Of a stretch of DNA of 64,000 nucleotides, positions 42,268-52,955 are shown piece after piece. Source of the stretch: Pectinophora gossypiella (taxonomy: Eukaryota > Arthropoda > Insecta > Lepidoptera > Gelechiidae). A program made the translations under genes and the position numbers. Location: NCBI RefSeq assembly GCF_024362695.1, contig NC_065425.1:9119001-9183000 (forward strand), given 5' to 3'. The stretch's first letter is position 1, and each line of letters begins with the position of its first letter. The notes under the pieces were generated by a model. That model was not told where the DNA came from. It did not search any database and saw only the letters and a program-made list of their open reading frames with translations.

Positions 42268-42271
42268 TTAA

Positions 42272-42769
42272 TTTGAATTACCTAAATAAGAAAATTATTA
42301 TATAATAATTACTTAGTGCCTAAGATATTGATTCGTACATAAATATTTTCTTTATTGTATGCTTTGGTGAAGATGCATTGTATTTTTTTATATGACTATA
42401 ATATTTTTTAACATCTCACAACACAACACCCACGCTGGACAAGGCGAAAGTTTCTAAAACAGTCGTGCGTGAAGTTTCAGTTAATGAAATATGGACGTTA
42501 ATTTCTAAACAAAATGTTTGTGTTTCGTCTGTCCGCCATCTCCACAGAATGAGACGCGGTCCAGAATTGGACAGGTTAACTGTTTAGTTAGCAAGGAATG
42601 TCTATTCACTCACAAACTTCAATATTAACGGGGCTACGACCACATTTCTGATACAATTTCCTTCTATTATTTATTTATAAAAAAGGTACACCAGCAGCTT
42701 AATATAATAAAACATTAAATAAAATAAACGTTACATCAGGAATTAGACTGTAATATAAGCCAATTTAGA
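42272..42769. other. Spacer
   Basis: Nothing recognised. Confidence 0.4.
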
Positions 42770-42906
42770 CGTTGGTCCCGGTTATTACTTACTGATGTAA
42801 GTAAGTAGTCGTTACATGAGCCATGTCAGGGGCCTTTGGCGGCTCAATAGTAACCCTGACACCAGGGTTGATGAGGTTGGTACACAGCCCACACGATAGA
42901 AGAAGA
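42770..42906 (+). mobile_element. SINE-B 3' half
   Basis: Begins inside the core (CGTTGGTCCCGG) and ends CACACGATAGAAGAAGAAG. Confidence 0.78.
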
Positions 42907-43208
42907 AGTTTTAGCTCTCCCAAAATCGACTCCCCCACTAGTTTTTAATCTAGTTTTGCTCGCGTCCGGTACAGTATCTAACGCAATAACCCGATCAATT
43001 TGGTAGTAAAATCCTACCAAATACGGCTAACTTTCCATACTGCACTGAAAGCCGTAAAATAATTCAATATTCAAACAACTCCTTACACTGAAACGTTCGA
43101 TGGCTACGTTCGGTTTTTAGAAACAATTTTTTCACTAACTATGCAGTTTGAGTTCTAAAACTAAAACGTTTTCGACATGTATTTGAAATAGTACGAATTA
43201 CGAGTACA

Positions 43209-43214
<6 letters not shown>

Positions 43215-43266
<52 letters not shown>
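43215..43266. repeat. (CA)26 microsatellite
   Basis: 52 bp of uninterrupted CA repeat. Confidence 0.97.
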
Positions 43267-43267
<1 letters not shown>

Positions 43268-43390
43268 GGGTTACACCGTTATAAAATATATCAAAAGTGT
43301 GTTGAAGTAATAGTTAAACCCGAGTCTGAGAAATGTGTGAGTTTATGTGTTTGCAGTCGCATTTGGTTGAAGACCCAAGGGGATATCATG

Positions 43391-43587
43391 GTCTTTCCTC
43401 GTGTAGGTTATGAGGTCAATTATTGACCTCATCATTCTAGTATCAGGGTTACTATTCCTGTCATGGATCATGTAACGACTGCTTGGCGTACCCTCACTTT
43501 CAGACAATCGGATGATCAGTCAACAATGTCCAACTAAACTATCGATCAAAAGGTAATTTTTGTGATATGTCTCCACCGGGACCTCCA
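43391..43587 (-). mobile_element. SINE-B, degenerate
   Basis: Keeps TATCAGGGTTACTATT, TGGATCATGTAACGACT and TTTTTGTGATATGTCTCCAC in order, but many bases are changed and the core is gone. One of the oldest copies. Confidence 0.65.
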
Positions 43588-43604
43588 ATCGAATCGTCTA
43601 AAAC

Positions 43605-43690
43605 TACTGCAGCTTCTCAAAAGCTGATTAGCCGGGGAAAAGAAGCTGCAAGAAAAACCTCGACACAAGGCCCTAGACGTTATCATACAT
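43605..43690 (-). mobile_element. LINE-5 3' UTR fragment
   Basis: Reverse complement of the 41.9-42.0 kb sequence (GGGGAAAAGAAGCTGCAAG, GACACAAGGCCCTAGACGTT). Confidence 0.65.
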
Positions 43691-43691
43691 C

Positions 43692-43760
43692 CTTACATAA
43701 TATGTATGTACTCACGCTTATTTCCCACCGGGGTAAGCAGAGACTATAAAATTCCATTTT
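43692..43760 (-). mobile_element. SINE-T2 tail
   Basis: CTCACGCTTATTTCCCACCG then GGGTAAGCAGAGACTAT. Confidence 0.65.
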
Positions 43761-44097
43761 CCATGAGTTATTAAGTCATTCAAAATTCATTAGGATTCAA
43801 ATCATACATTAAGAGTTTATTTGATTAAGCTTAGCGGTGTTTCAGCAAATTTTCAGTTAGTTTCCTTAACTTTGTGACTAATTTTGTTGAGCATCCATTT
43901 TCATTAAACCTATTTCAAAAGTTACCACTGACACTCCACGAGGCCTTAACTGGCAACACTGGTAGCAATTACCCAATCGTAAAGCGCATTGTGATGAGTG
44001 TTGCCATTGTATGGAATTAAAAACGCATTTTATTATTAAGTACAAATAAGCATGATAAATACTACATTCATGATACATACGTAACGTAAACAGCTTA
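43761..44097. other. Spacer
   Basis: Nothing recognised. Confidence 0.4.
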
Positions 44098-44274
44098 CAC
44101 AGGGTGTTAAGTTGATATCAAGCGGAATTTCCTGTCAGAAAACTCATGAACATTTTAGAGTTTTTTTAAATTTTGCGTTCCATACTTTTGCGACGGAAAA
44201 TTCCACTTGATATCAACTCAGAATCATAGTTTGAATCCCTCAAAGTTTTCGTTACGATATCATTAACTCTGTAT
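44098..44274. mobile_element. MITE-H, left arm shortened
   Basis: ACAGGGTGTTAAG to TTAACTCTGTATA. The left arm lacks the GACATCGTAACG block, giving unequal arms. Confidence 0.65.
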
Positions 44275-44365
44275 ACGTCCCACTGCTGAGCACAGGCCTT
44301 TCCTCAATCAACCGGAGTGGCTATGGAGCTTACTCCACCACGCTGCTCCACAGCGGGTTGGAGGT
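44271..44365 (-). mobile_element. SINE-A 3' fragment
   Basis: GTATACGTCCCACTGCTGAG to GCGGGTTGGAGG. It is joined to MITE-H on the left and retro-J on the right with no spacer. Confidence 0.72.
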
Positions 44366-44520
44366 ATCATAGTTTTTGACGTGACTTATTAACTAGATTA
44401 GCAGCTTGGTCGGACCAATGGGGAGCGCTGTGGGCTCTCACCCGATGCAATAAGACAAAAGGCCTGAGGATGACCATTTGGGCGCGAACCTTGATTCAGG
44501 GCGTCGTCCGAGGAGGTATA
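44366..44520 (-). mobile_element. Retro-J copy
   Basis: TTTTTGACGTGACTTATT, GGGGAGCGCTGTGGGCTC and CTTGATTCAGGGCGTCGTCC; 5'-truncated. Confidence 0.68.
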
Positions 44521-44841
44521 TATTGGACGTAGATGATAGCAGAATCTGGCTGAAAATCATCTTTTAAAGACATATCAACTTTCAACCTAGCCCCGTAGTA
44601 TTACGAGCTTGAATCGACTAGAGAAACTTACCAATTCATTTAGCATTCCCTCAGGCTTTGTATTTTATTACAGGCCGCATATACGAGCGAACAACACGAG
44701 AAGTTGTGTAGATGTTTTAATATACGCACTCGAAACTCATGGCTCAACGTGAAGTTTTAGAACTCCAAATACCGGCCTGGTTAGAGATGAATTTGATGTA
44801 CTGTTCCGTACAAAAAATATTTACGTAACATAAGCTACACA
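44521..44841. other. Spacer
   Basis: Nothing recognised. Confidence 0.4.
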
Positions 44842-45053
44842 CAGGGTCCTTATACCTACCCTGAAGATTTGACAGGTCGGGTTTATTACAGAAGCGACTG
44901 CCCGACTGACCTACGCGCGAAGGGAAAACCAGCCCAATACAGGTTATGTCACACACTTTCAGAACGCATTTCTCGGGTGTGGATTTCCTTACGATGTTTT
45001 CCTTCACCGCTGAGCACGTGATAATTTATGATCCAAATATGAATTCGAAAATA
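44842..45053 (-). mobile_element. SINE-C, head missing
   Basis: CTGAAGATTTGACAGGTC to CCTTCACCGCTGAGCACGTG then ATTCGAAAA. The overlapping frames are not genes. Confidence 0.78.
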
Positions 45054-45682
45054 GATTTCGGAAAACTCACGAGTTTGTGTATGTATGTTTCAAATTGGTT
45101 ACGAGGTACCCTAAAAACCAAAGTAATGCGTGGCAAAAGTTACTGCAATAAACGTTACCCTTTCTCGCAAGTTGTACCCCAAAACTGTACGCAATATCTG
45201 AACTTGAGGCAAACACTCACATCCTCAAAATGTCTGAATATAATTTAAAATTTCTACCAAGAGAAATTGAAATGAAATTCTCATTCCGTCTCATTTTGAA
45301 CGCAATGTATTCAGTTTTTTCTGGACTTATTGGAATATCGGGTGCTACGCTGTATTGATTTGAAAGTTTTTTTAATGTTCCTTTTTTTGGAATATTTTAT
45401 ATATCGCGTTCCGTTTACAACTTTAGCTCTCGACTTACGGTCAACAGCAGAAACACTGTCGCGACATTAACAAAATGTAGATATGTAGTCTGTTGACATT
45501 ACTGTCTTGTTACACGACAACACTAGGATCTCACGAGATCTCGTGTCATATTTCAGGATCAATCAGAGATTAACGGGATTGGGCGAATCTCCTTGAGTTA
45601 TACTTTTTATTTTGATTCTGCTGATTTTCAAAGAAAACTTAATTACCTATTTGGTTAATAATATTGAAGAATGAAGGTTTTT
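45054..45682. other. Spacer
   Basis: Nothing recognised. ATCTCACGAGATCTCGTG near 45529-45546 is a small palindrome. Confidence 0.4.
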
Positions 45683-45872
45683 GTTGAAAACCCACATTCC
45701 CGAGAAATGCATTTTCGGAGGTATGTGACCTAACCTGTATTTTGCTGGCCCTTAGCGGGTTGGAAGGTCAGACAGTCGCTTCTGTTTACAGAAGCGGACC
45801 GGACCTGTCAATTCTTCAAGTTAGGTAAGCGGACCCTGTGAAAAACGGGGTAATGCTTGGTAGATGATGATG
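45683..45872 (+). mobile_element. SINE-C, 5'-truncated
   Basis: AACCCACATTCCCGAGAAAT to GTGAAAAACGGGGTAATGC and a (GAT)n end. ACAGAAGCGGACCGGACC shows a local duplication. Confidence 0.78.
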
Positions 45873-46172
45873 ATTTTGTGGGGATGCCAACATATTATAT
45901 ACAATACAGGAATATACGACGTAAACCTAAGCTGCAATATCCTAGTGATAAAAGCTCTGTCCGCCATCAAAATGATAGTGGGTTTGAATACGGGGTAACA
46001 ATATTGAATCGAACCTGCAGCTTAACAATGTGTCGCGCTTGGAATATTGAATGCTGTGCGGATTCTGAGTACCTTCCTACCCATTCTTAAAGGTTTAGGG
46101 TATTTGATAGGATTTTTGATTTTATTCACAGAAAACAGTCTTATAAAAAAACATAACCTAATCTAAAAATTT

Positions 46173-46332
46173 AATCATCTCCCTTGCATTATGCCGTTTT
46201 TACAGGGTCCGCTTACCTAACCTGAAGATTTGACAGGTCCGGTTTTTTACAAAAGCGACTGCCCGTCTGACCTTCCAACCGGCGAAGGGAAAACCAGACC
46301 AATACAGGTTAGGTCACTTAACTCCGAAAATG
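46173..46332 (-). mobile_element. SINE-C 3' half
   Basis: CAGGGTCCGCTTACCTAACC to ACTCCGAAAATGCA. Confidence 0.75.
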
Positions 46333-46399
46333 CAACCTAAAAATTAAATCAAAAAGCGTAAAAGTAGTAGTTAGTTTTATTATTATTGTTTTTATGATT

Positions 46400-46556
46400 T
46401 TGGTTTATTTATTTTTTTTGTTTTGGTATATTTTTTTTTTGTCTATGTACTTATTGATTTCCGTGTGTTTTCTGTCCTGTGTTAAATGTAATGTACCTGT
46501 CTGTCTGTGTCAGTGGTGTCCGGAAGTAATAAATGTTTCTTTCTTTCTTTCTAAAA
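46400..46556 (+). mobile_element. Retroelement 3' end with (TTTC)n tail
   Basis: GTCCGGAAGTAATAAATG is followed by TTTC repeats (46530-46552); the AATAAA signal plus short tandem is typical of a LINE 3' end. Clade unknown. Confidence 0.4.
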
Positions 46557-46674
46557 AATACAAAAAATATTACAAAAAAATACAAAACTGCGTTTTGTGT
46601 TTTTTTTTTTTTGGTCTACATACAATACAAAAACTTTGTGTGTAATTTGGAATATCCTGCGGCAGTTTACTCAC

Positions 46675-46786
46675 CGAGTATGTACACCATGTTCTTGGTC
46701 CAGCGCTGGAGTTCCTTGCGAATGGCGCGACGTTCCTGCTGGCAGCGCGCGAATGAACACTCCGCCATGGCACTCGACCAGCTACC
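46675..46786 (-). CDS. Internal exon of an unidentified host gene
   Basis: On the minus strand a consensus acceptor (CTCCATTGCAG|GGTAGC) opens and a consensus donor (CTCG|GTGAGT) closes a 112-bp block. One frame is open throughout, 37 codons plus one base (phase 0 in, phase 1 out): GSWSSAMAECSFARCQQERR, then AIRKELQRWTKNMVYIL. It is GC-rich against AT-rich flanks. Its codon choice looks coding and its charged QQERRAIRKELQRW stretch is predicted helical. The other two frames lack this character. I do not recognise the family. The remaining exons are not evident in the window, so introns must be long and repeat-filled. Confidence 0.72.
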
Positions 46787-46983
46787 CTGCAATGGAGCGC
46801 GGCGTTAAGTTAGCGCAACAATGGTCTCGATTTCTGCAAACACCACCCCGACATTTTTTTATTCGCCGAAATGGGACGGATTTGACAACTGTTAATTTTA
46901 AAAAGTAAGAATAACCCGGGCGAATAAAATAGGCATCTCGCTCTTATGCTACCCATTTGACGTGTGCTATCAACTTAATTCTG

Positions 46984-47190
46984 TCTGAATCACCTGATTG
47001 TTCGAAAAAGTAAGATGATTCCATGCTTCTGAGGGCCGTTGGTCCCGACTATTAGCCGTAAAAACACTTCCACCAACATGTAGTGAAGCAGCGTGGTGGA
47101 GTATGCTCCATACCCCCTCCGGTTGATTGAGGGGAGGCCTGTGCCCAGCAGTGGGACGTATGTAGGTTGTTTACGTTATGTTATGTTTTA
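46984..47190 (+). mobile_element. SINE-A, 5'-truncated
   Basis: Begins TCTGAATCACCTGATTG, has a shortened core (TTCTGAGGGCCGTTGG) and a full tail ending TTTACGTTATG. Lies about 200 bp upstream (minus-strand sense) of the host exon, so it is intronic if that exon is real. Confidence 0.82.
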
Positions 47191-47217
47191 TGTACTTTGT
47201 AGTGAAATAAGATCTAG

Positions 47218-47344
47218 AGCATTACAGACGGCGATACGGCTCACTACCTATCACGTTGGTCTAACAAAAAGCTCGGTGAGGTGTGGGTAGTACTTAGTTC
47301 ATCATACCTCTGACTACCCCATTGGCATATAGTGGTGCGTCTGT
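47218..47344 (+). mobile_element. SINE-E 3' portion
   Basis: GGCGATACGGCTCAC to CCCCATTGGCATATAGTGG. Confidence 0.7.
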
Positions 47345-47959
47345 GATTAAAAGTTTTTGTAACCTTTTTTTAATGGAATTTTTTTAAACGATATTTGTTA
47401 GATTTGCAATATTTATGTTGTCTTCGAATTATTCTGACAATAGAGTATTGCACATACATATTTCCCATTGGAGTAGGCAGAAACTAGAGTGTTGTATGAG
47501 CCTTTATTTGAGTGTTAATTTAAGTCAAAATAGTCGAAATGTGTTCTTTTAATAACGACGCATTACATCGCTTGAGTTCAATCTTTGTTTGCTCCAACTT
47601 GCACTTGATGGAATTTATTATTAATTTGAAACTTATAACTACTCATCTAGGGTATGTGAGACTCAAAACTTTTATACCAGCAACTCGTTACACCAATCCA
47701 AGGAGACTGCAATTTAATTACAAAAAACCAAACTCAATCCAAAGGCAGACTTCCTAAAAGCATGTCTATTTCATTAGCTCTGCTATCGACGGCTATCTAA
47801 CTGAGGCATCTCCAGACCTCCTTAGCCGCGCAAAATAAAAACCGAACCCATCCAATTACTATAACATTCATCGAACCAGTATCGACTGCGCCGGTCGCCG
47901 ACCCCGGCGAAAGGAGCTAACGAAATTCCACGAAAAACCTCCGTCCTCATCAAGGAACA

Positions 47960-47992
47960 CCCCCAACACCCCCCGAATATACCCCCACGCCC
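47960..47992 (-). other. Putative G-quadruplex motif
   Basis: On the minus strand four G-runs of 3, 5, 6 and 5 are separated by loops of 3, 7 and 4 bases, which meets the usual G3+N1-7 pattern. Confidence 0.6.
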
Positions 47993-48009
47993 GAATCTAG
48001 CCCCCCGAA

Positions 48010-48230
48010 TTCTTATTTCCAACTCCAGACGAGGGGGGCACCGAACGAAACTATTCTTATTTTTAAAATCTCCACGGAATATGCCACGAAAGAGGTTCTT
48101 ATTTTAAAAATATCACGCTCCACCGAAATTTTCTTATTTTTAAAACTTGCGAGGGGGTGCGAACGTTCTTCCGAAATCCTCCCCCCTCCCGCCCCCCAGT
48201 GGCCAGTTATGATATTCTTATTTTAAAATC
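48010..48230 (+). repeat. Spaced TTCTTATTTT array
   Basis: TTCTTATTT-type words followed by A-runs begin at 48010, 48054, 48096, 48131 and 48215, with a partial at 48166. Spacing is 35-49 bp and GC-rich linkers lie between. Confidence 0.55.
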
Positions 48231-49188
48231 GCCCGAAGCGTTCGGATTCTGTTATTAAGATGTTGGTGTGTGTTCGTTTTATGAGACCGCTTGAACGTGA
48301 GCGAGTATCCGAGACACAAAGGAGTGTTTTTCGAACAGTCCCTATCCGACGTTATTGAAAACAGTGTGGCATCGTATCTGATGAAAATCTTAACAAGTTT
48401 TCGTCAGCTACGTGATCTGACCCGTGACCCGAATACGCCGCCTCATTTCACACGACTCGCAAATGCAATTCCAAATTTGAAACTAGATTTTTGAATTTGA
48501 ATTTTAAATTTAAAACTTGTGCCGCTCACGGGCTCACGGATGTCGCTTAATTCGAAATCGGGAAAAAGAGAAACAAAAAAGCGCGCGAGCAATAATCTTT
48601 CCCGCCAATTTCCATCGCTGTCAAATTTGGGTGAGCGTCGCCACCCCGGCGCCGCCCGCCGCAGATCAATTTACGATAACTCGGTTTCAGCGCTCCGTCC
48701 CGCTCCGCCTTAAGACACCCGGGTATAACCGTCTCCCGCCGGGTAACTTCTAGAACTGGCCAACTGTTCATTGGGAAAACCGGATATCTGGAATGACGCT
48801 AAACTCGCATTTAATCGAAATAACGAGACACTATTTTACATCACTTTGGAAATTCCCAATAATAGATTATCATCAGATGCGGCTTATGAAATCTTGTGCT
48901 CCGTTAAGCCATTTTTATTAAATAAAAGGAAAAAATAGGTCATTTATCATACCTAAGATTATTAGCGCGGCAATATTAAAAAAATCCAATTCAAATTACG
49001 AACGGCTTCAGTGAGATTACGTTGCTTTTTATTCAATGTCAAATTTTAATGGGTTAAGATCACGCGGGGAAATTTTCCATGATACATTTTCCTTTGTCAT
49101 TTTCTAGGCTAGATACCGTGTTCTAGCCTTCAGCAGTCGTGAGACCATTCTCTCACGCGGATATGGCCTGAGTCTTATTTTTAACTGG

Positions 49189-49250
49189 TGTGTGCGTGAG
49201 TGAGCGTGTGTGCACGAGGGTGGGTGTGCATGTGTGTGCGTGCGTTTGAA
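49189..49250. repeat. GT-rich low-complexity tract
   Basis: Interrupted GTGTGTGCGTG-type repeats. Confidence 0.8.
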
Positions 49251-50784
49251 ATATACCCCCGTAGCGTGCCCGCGCGGAATTGATGTTTTTAATTAGTTTC
49301 GAACGCTTTTCGTGGTGGCCAGTAGCTTTTTTAATTATTTAAATTATTTTTTTTAAATGAAAGTACGACCAGATAGCCAGACTTGTGCTATGCAGCACAA
49401 CCATCTTGCTCTATAACCAAACTACTCGCGTCAAGTATGAATAGTCTAGTTACTAGTTCCATGTTTAAAACTCGCAAGCGTGTAACAGTTAACTCATCCA
49501 CGAGAGACTTATTGAAGCTTCAAAAACTTAAATTGAATGCGCCGTTCGAGCAAAACAATTTCGTCAAAGTTACACTTAAATATAAAACGAGACGGGAGCC
49601 GGTAACCCGGAACGTTTCCTGAAAACTTTCCTTTTGTAGGCGAAAATTCAATAGGCGGAGTTGCCGCCGCGGCTCAAACCGCCACTCATTGTAAGGTTAA
49701 CGGACGTTTTAAAATCGAAACAAAACAATACCTTGTACGACGGAACTCATTGCCTGAAAGACAAAAAAGTGGCAACCCCAATCAATAAACTTGTTTTCTT
49801 AATGCAATTCAAATTTGAATCGCGAGCAAAATTCTGAAATTCAAATCTCTCTTTAAAAATTCAGTGGAATCAGGTGTTTGAATTTGAATTTAGTATTTTA
49901 CGATTCGTGTGATATTTGAATGTTTATGGAAGACAAGCTTTTTACTTTTTAAATTACTCCAGACGTGGGATTTTTTTGTTATTCTGTTTGGGGCTTCCAG
50001 TTTGAATTGTAATTTCAAATGAAATGTTACCTTTTTCAGATTGCACAACTCTTTGCATGGTGTCAAAAACAAACTTTGACTCGAATACGTTTTAAAGACG
50101 TATTTTATTTTTTGCTTGGTAACTAGTTTTTTTTTACCTAAAAGATGGAATATGTGTGTCAAAATGTATTTTTCTCTAAAGCTGTGGCCTGTGTGTGGAG
50201 ATATTCAGCCAGTATTTATCGTAGGTCGGGTATGAGTACCTGTTGCGCCTCCCGGCTTTTGTTTTTGTTGATCGCTAGTTTTGGCGAGCTCGCCTGTTTA
50301 GTTCTGAAACAAGTTTATTATGAACCCAGTGCCACCGGGCTTGCAAGCTTTTATTTTTTAAACAACGTTTATTAGGCGTGTTTTTAGAACGTGGTTTTTG
50401 AACGAAATTTAATTTTGTTTTTCTAGTTTAAGTGTCATGAGAATTGCGTTTCAAATATCGAATTCACTTTAGTTTTGTTTCTATTTTGTTAGGTTTGATT
50501 GTTTATTTTAAGTAAGCCTTTTTTATTATAATTTATAAACGTCAACGTACCTGTTTCTTTGTACCGTACATACTTACTTGTAAGACTTATAAATATTTTT
50601 TTATACTAACTTCAAATAAAAACAACCCTACGTGGTTGCCTGATAAAAAATCTGTACAGCAGTAAGGCTGCCATTTGTATTGAAATCTTTCTTGTGTATG
50701 TTAAGTTATATCTTGAGTTTTAAAACGTGAAATAAAATAAGCTCTATTACCGTTATGCAGCCATTGTTGAAGGTAAGTAGGTAG
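49251..50784. other. Unique spacer
   Basis: No repeat family matches except a possible LINE-6 scrap (CAGCAGTAAGGCTGCC) near 50658. 49805-49890 has several AATTTGAATTT-type words. Frames of 76-90 codons show no recognisable domain. Confidence 0.4.
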
Positions 50785-51225
50785 GCCTTATTGCTACCTT
50801 AGCATTAAGGCCGCCTTTTGTAAGTTTGTTTAATTTCTTCTTCTTATCGTGTGGGCTGTGAGGTGGATTACAAACCTCATCAACCCTGGTGTCAGGGTTA
50901 TTACTGAGCCGCCAAAGGCCTCAAACATGGCTCATGTAACGACTACATACTTACATCAGTAAGTAGTAACCGGGACCAACGGCTTAACGTGCCTTCCGAA
51001 GCACGGATCATCTTACTTTCGGACTATCAGGTGATCAGCCTGTAATGTCCTAACCAAACTAGGGATCACAAAGTGGTTTTTGTGATATGTCCCCACAGGG
51101 ATTCGAACCCGAGGCTTCCGGATCGTGAGCCCAACGCTCAATCATTAGACCACAAAGGTTTAATTTGTATTCCTGTGTTATATGTTACTTTTTATGCAAT
51201 AAAGAATTGTGTATTGTATTGTAAG
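50785..51225 (+). mobile_element. LINE-6 3' end interrupted by a SINE-B
   Basis: 50785-50836 (AAGGCCGCCTTTTGTAAG) continues at 51159-51225 (GCAATAAAGAATTGTG, then TATTGTATTGT repeats) after removal of the SINE. The TTGTAT tandem 3' end matches the family at 57.1 kb. Confidence 0.7.
50837..51158 (-). mobile_element. SINE-B, full-length, inserted in LINE-6
   Basis: TTTAATTT flanks both sides (50829-50836 and 51159-51166), an 8-bp target-site duplication. The B box (GGGATTCGAACCCG on plus) and core are intact. One of the best-preserved members and younger than the LINE-6 copy it splits. Confidence 0.9.
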
Positions 51226-51242
51226 GTATGCATCCAGGAGCC

Positions 51243-51325
51243 ATCATCATTAATTTAAGAGCCACGCTCTTATCGGTGCAGCATTCTCCATTCATGTCTA
51301 TCAAAGACCAATTCTATGATTCCCG
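51243..51325 (-). mobile_element. LINE-4 3' end fragment
   Basis: Minus sense ends TGGAGAATGCTGCACCGAT, then GAGCGTGGCTCTTAAATTAA and (ATG)n; upstream codons GLxFDRHEWRML fit the LINE-4 C-terminus at 35.0 kb. Confidence 0.65.
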
Positions 51326-52684
51326 TAGTGAGATTCTAGAAAAAGGCTATTAAAATAATAATTCATATTTACATTATACCTATTCGAACTATAATCGTAC
51401 CTCTACTGTACATTCTTTTTCATTACATCTTCCCATGTTACCAACGAAACAACTAAAAAAAAAACTAATTAAAGAATCAAACATAAAACGAAATTACGCA
51501 AAAAGAAACGCCTCCATATAACTACAAAGGAACGACGCTCCGTTAGACGCAGACTTTATTTCCGTATAGACATTCCATATAGATATGGAAGTACTAGAAG
51601 GCTGTATGTAGCGTACCTGTTGCTCGGATTGTGCTGGCTTGTTTACATACAGCTGACAACTGTGACTCACTTGCTTAAAATTTTCTGCTGAAATTTTCAT
51701 GTCGTAAAGATATTAAATCTTTTAGGAAAAGATCTCCTTAGATAATTTAAAAACGTGAATAGATTTTAAAACTGGTAGTTTGATGTAGAAAAAAATATTT
51801 AGCTTAAATTTATGTTTAAGAAATTCGAACGTGCGTTTTTTGTTTTTCGCATTAAAATTATGAATGATATTCGAAATTCAAATAGGTACATAATTTAGTA
51901 TTTATCTATTACAACTTACACAATAAATAAATAGTAATTTTATTTTTAATTGTTTTTAACAAAGTAATTATTTTAAAATTCAAGTTCTTATTTTTCAATT
52001 AATCTTACGTTCCAATTTACGCATAGGTATTTACAAATTCCCTTTACTTTATAAACCCTTTCAAAACCTCAAACATGTGTTCTGGCTATCTTTGTTATAA
52101 GCTATCGATGGTCCGAAAAAGTCTTATCCGCGCTTATCCCAAGTTCCGGGAGGGGTGAGAGGTGGGAGGGGTCCCTCCTAGTCCTCCGCGCCTGTGTGAA
52201 AGAATGCCGGGAATCAATACAGCGAGCACATTAAATTGGCCTGGGTAAGACTTGACCCCCTTTTTCGGACATTTCGGTGGGGGGAGGTCTTAGGATCTTA
52301 CTTTTGGAAGATAACGAGTTTTTAAAGGTGTGAGATGTGGAGTTTAAAAAACATTTTTCGGCTGTATTTCGATGATTTAAAGAAAAGTGTTTAGATTATC
52401 ACGTACAAGATCGGAATGGTGGCAAGCTTTTATTATGGACTCTAAGTACATTCATTTTTGGGTGATTATTCTTGAGGCGAGAACTGCGTTTTAGAGTTTT
52501 CTCCACAATGTATTCCTACTAAAAAGAATATAGGTACTACAACATGCAACGGGCATTTATTTTATATCTATCAAAATAGGTATAAGTTCTAATTGTTTTT
52601 GCTCATATTACTTATTATTTATAATCACATCACTTTCTTAATTTTGTTTCATTTCACAAACTGTTCGTACTAAACATAAACAAT
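51326..52684. other. AT-rich spacer with a G-rich patch
   Basis: 52140-52300 is G-rich on the plus strand (GGGAGGGGTGAGAGGTGGG). Otherwise nothing recognised. Confidence 0.4.
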
Positions 52685-52955
52685 TGGGTCGTATACTCGT
52701 ACTAGGTTCAAGATAAATTATGAAAATCTGATTACTAAACAAAGTCAGATGTAAAACTAACGAAAAACATTTTGCTTTTTCCAATTAACTTATTTACTCA
52801 TAAATAATCAAGAAAAACGTAATAATAAGTCTGACATTTTTATACATTTTTCTATGACGTCACAGTGTGCTTTTTCTTACAAATTCCGTAGTAATTTCGT
52901 GTTTTGACGTTTAGTAAAAAGTAACTGATTTGACTAGTTGGAAACTAGCCTATTA
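52685..52955 (+). repeat. Repeat G copy
   Basis: ATTGGGTCGTATACTCG start, TCTATGACGTCACAGTGTGC middle and GTTGGAAACTAGCC end; good reference copy. Confidence 0.72.

Larger units (their letters stand above)
47345..49188. other. Unique region with strong strand asymmetry
   Basis: No repeat family matches. 47860-48250 alternates C-rich runs with AT words, and 48500-48770 is GC-rich (GGCGCCGCCCGCCGCAG). Several frames of 60-80 codons overlap here without recognisable domains. Promoter or 5' untranslated sequence of the gene to which the 46.7-kb exon belongs is one possibility, given its place upstream on the minus strand. Confidence 0.4.

Noticed and set aside
43215..43266. CRISPR-like or regulatory array
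   Set aside because: A plain CA microsatellite. No CRISPR-type direct repeats with unique spacers occur anywhere in this eukaryotic window.
48291..48494. 67-codon ORF with LSDVIENSVASYLMKILTS
   Set aside because: Protein-like composition but no recognisable family, no clear splice sites and AT-rich 3' part; left as unsupported.
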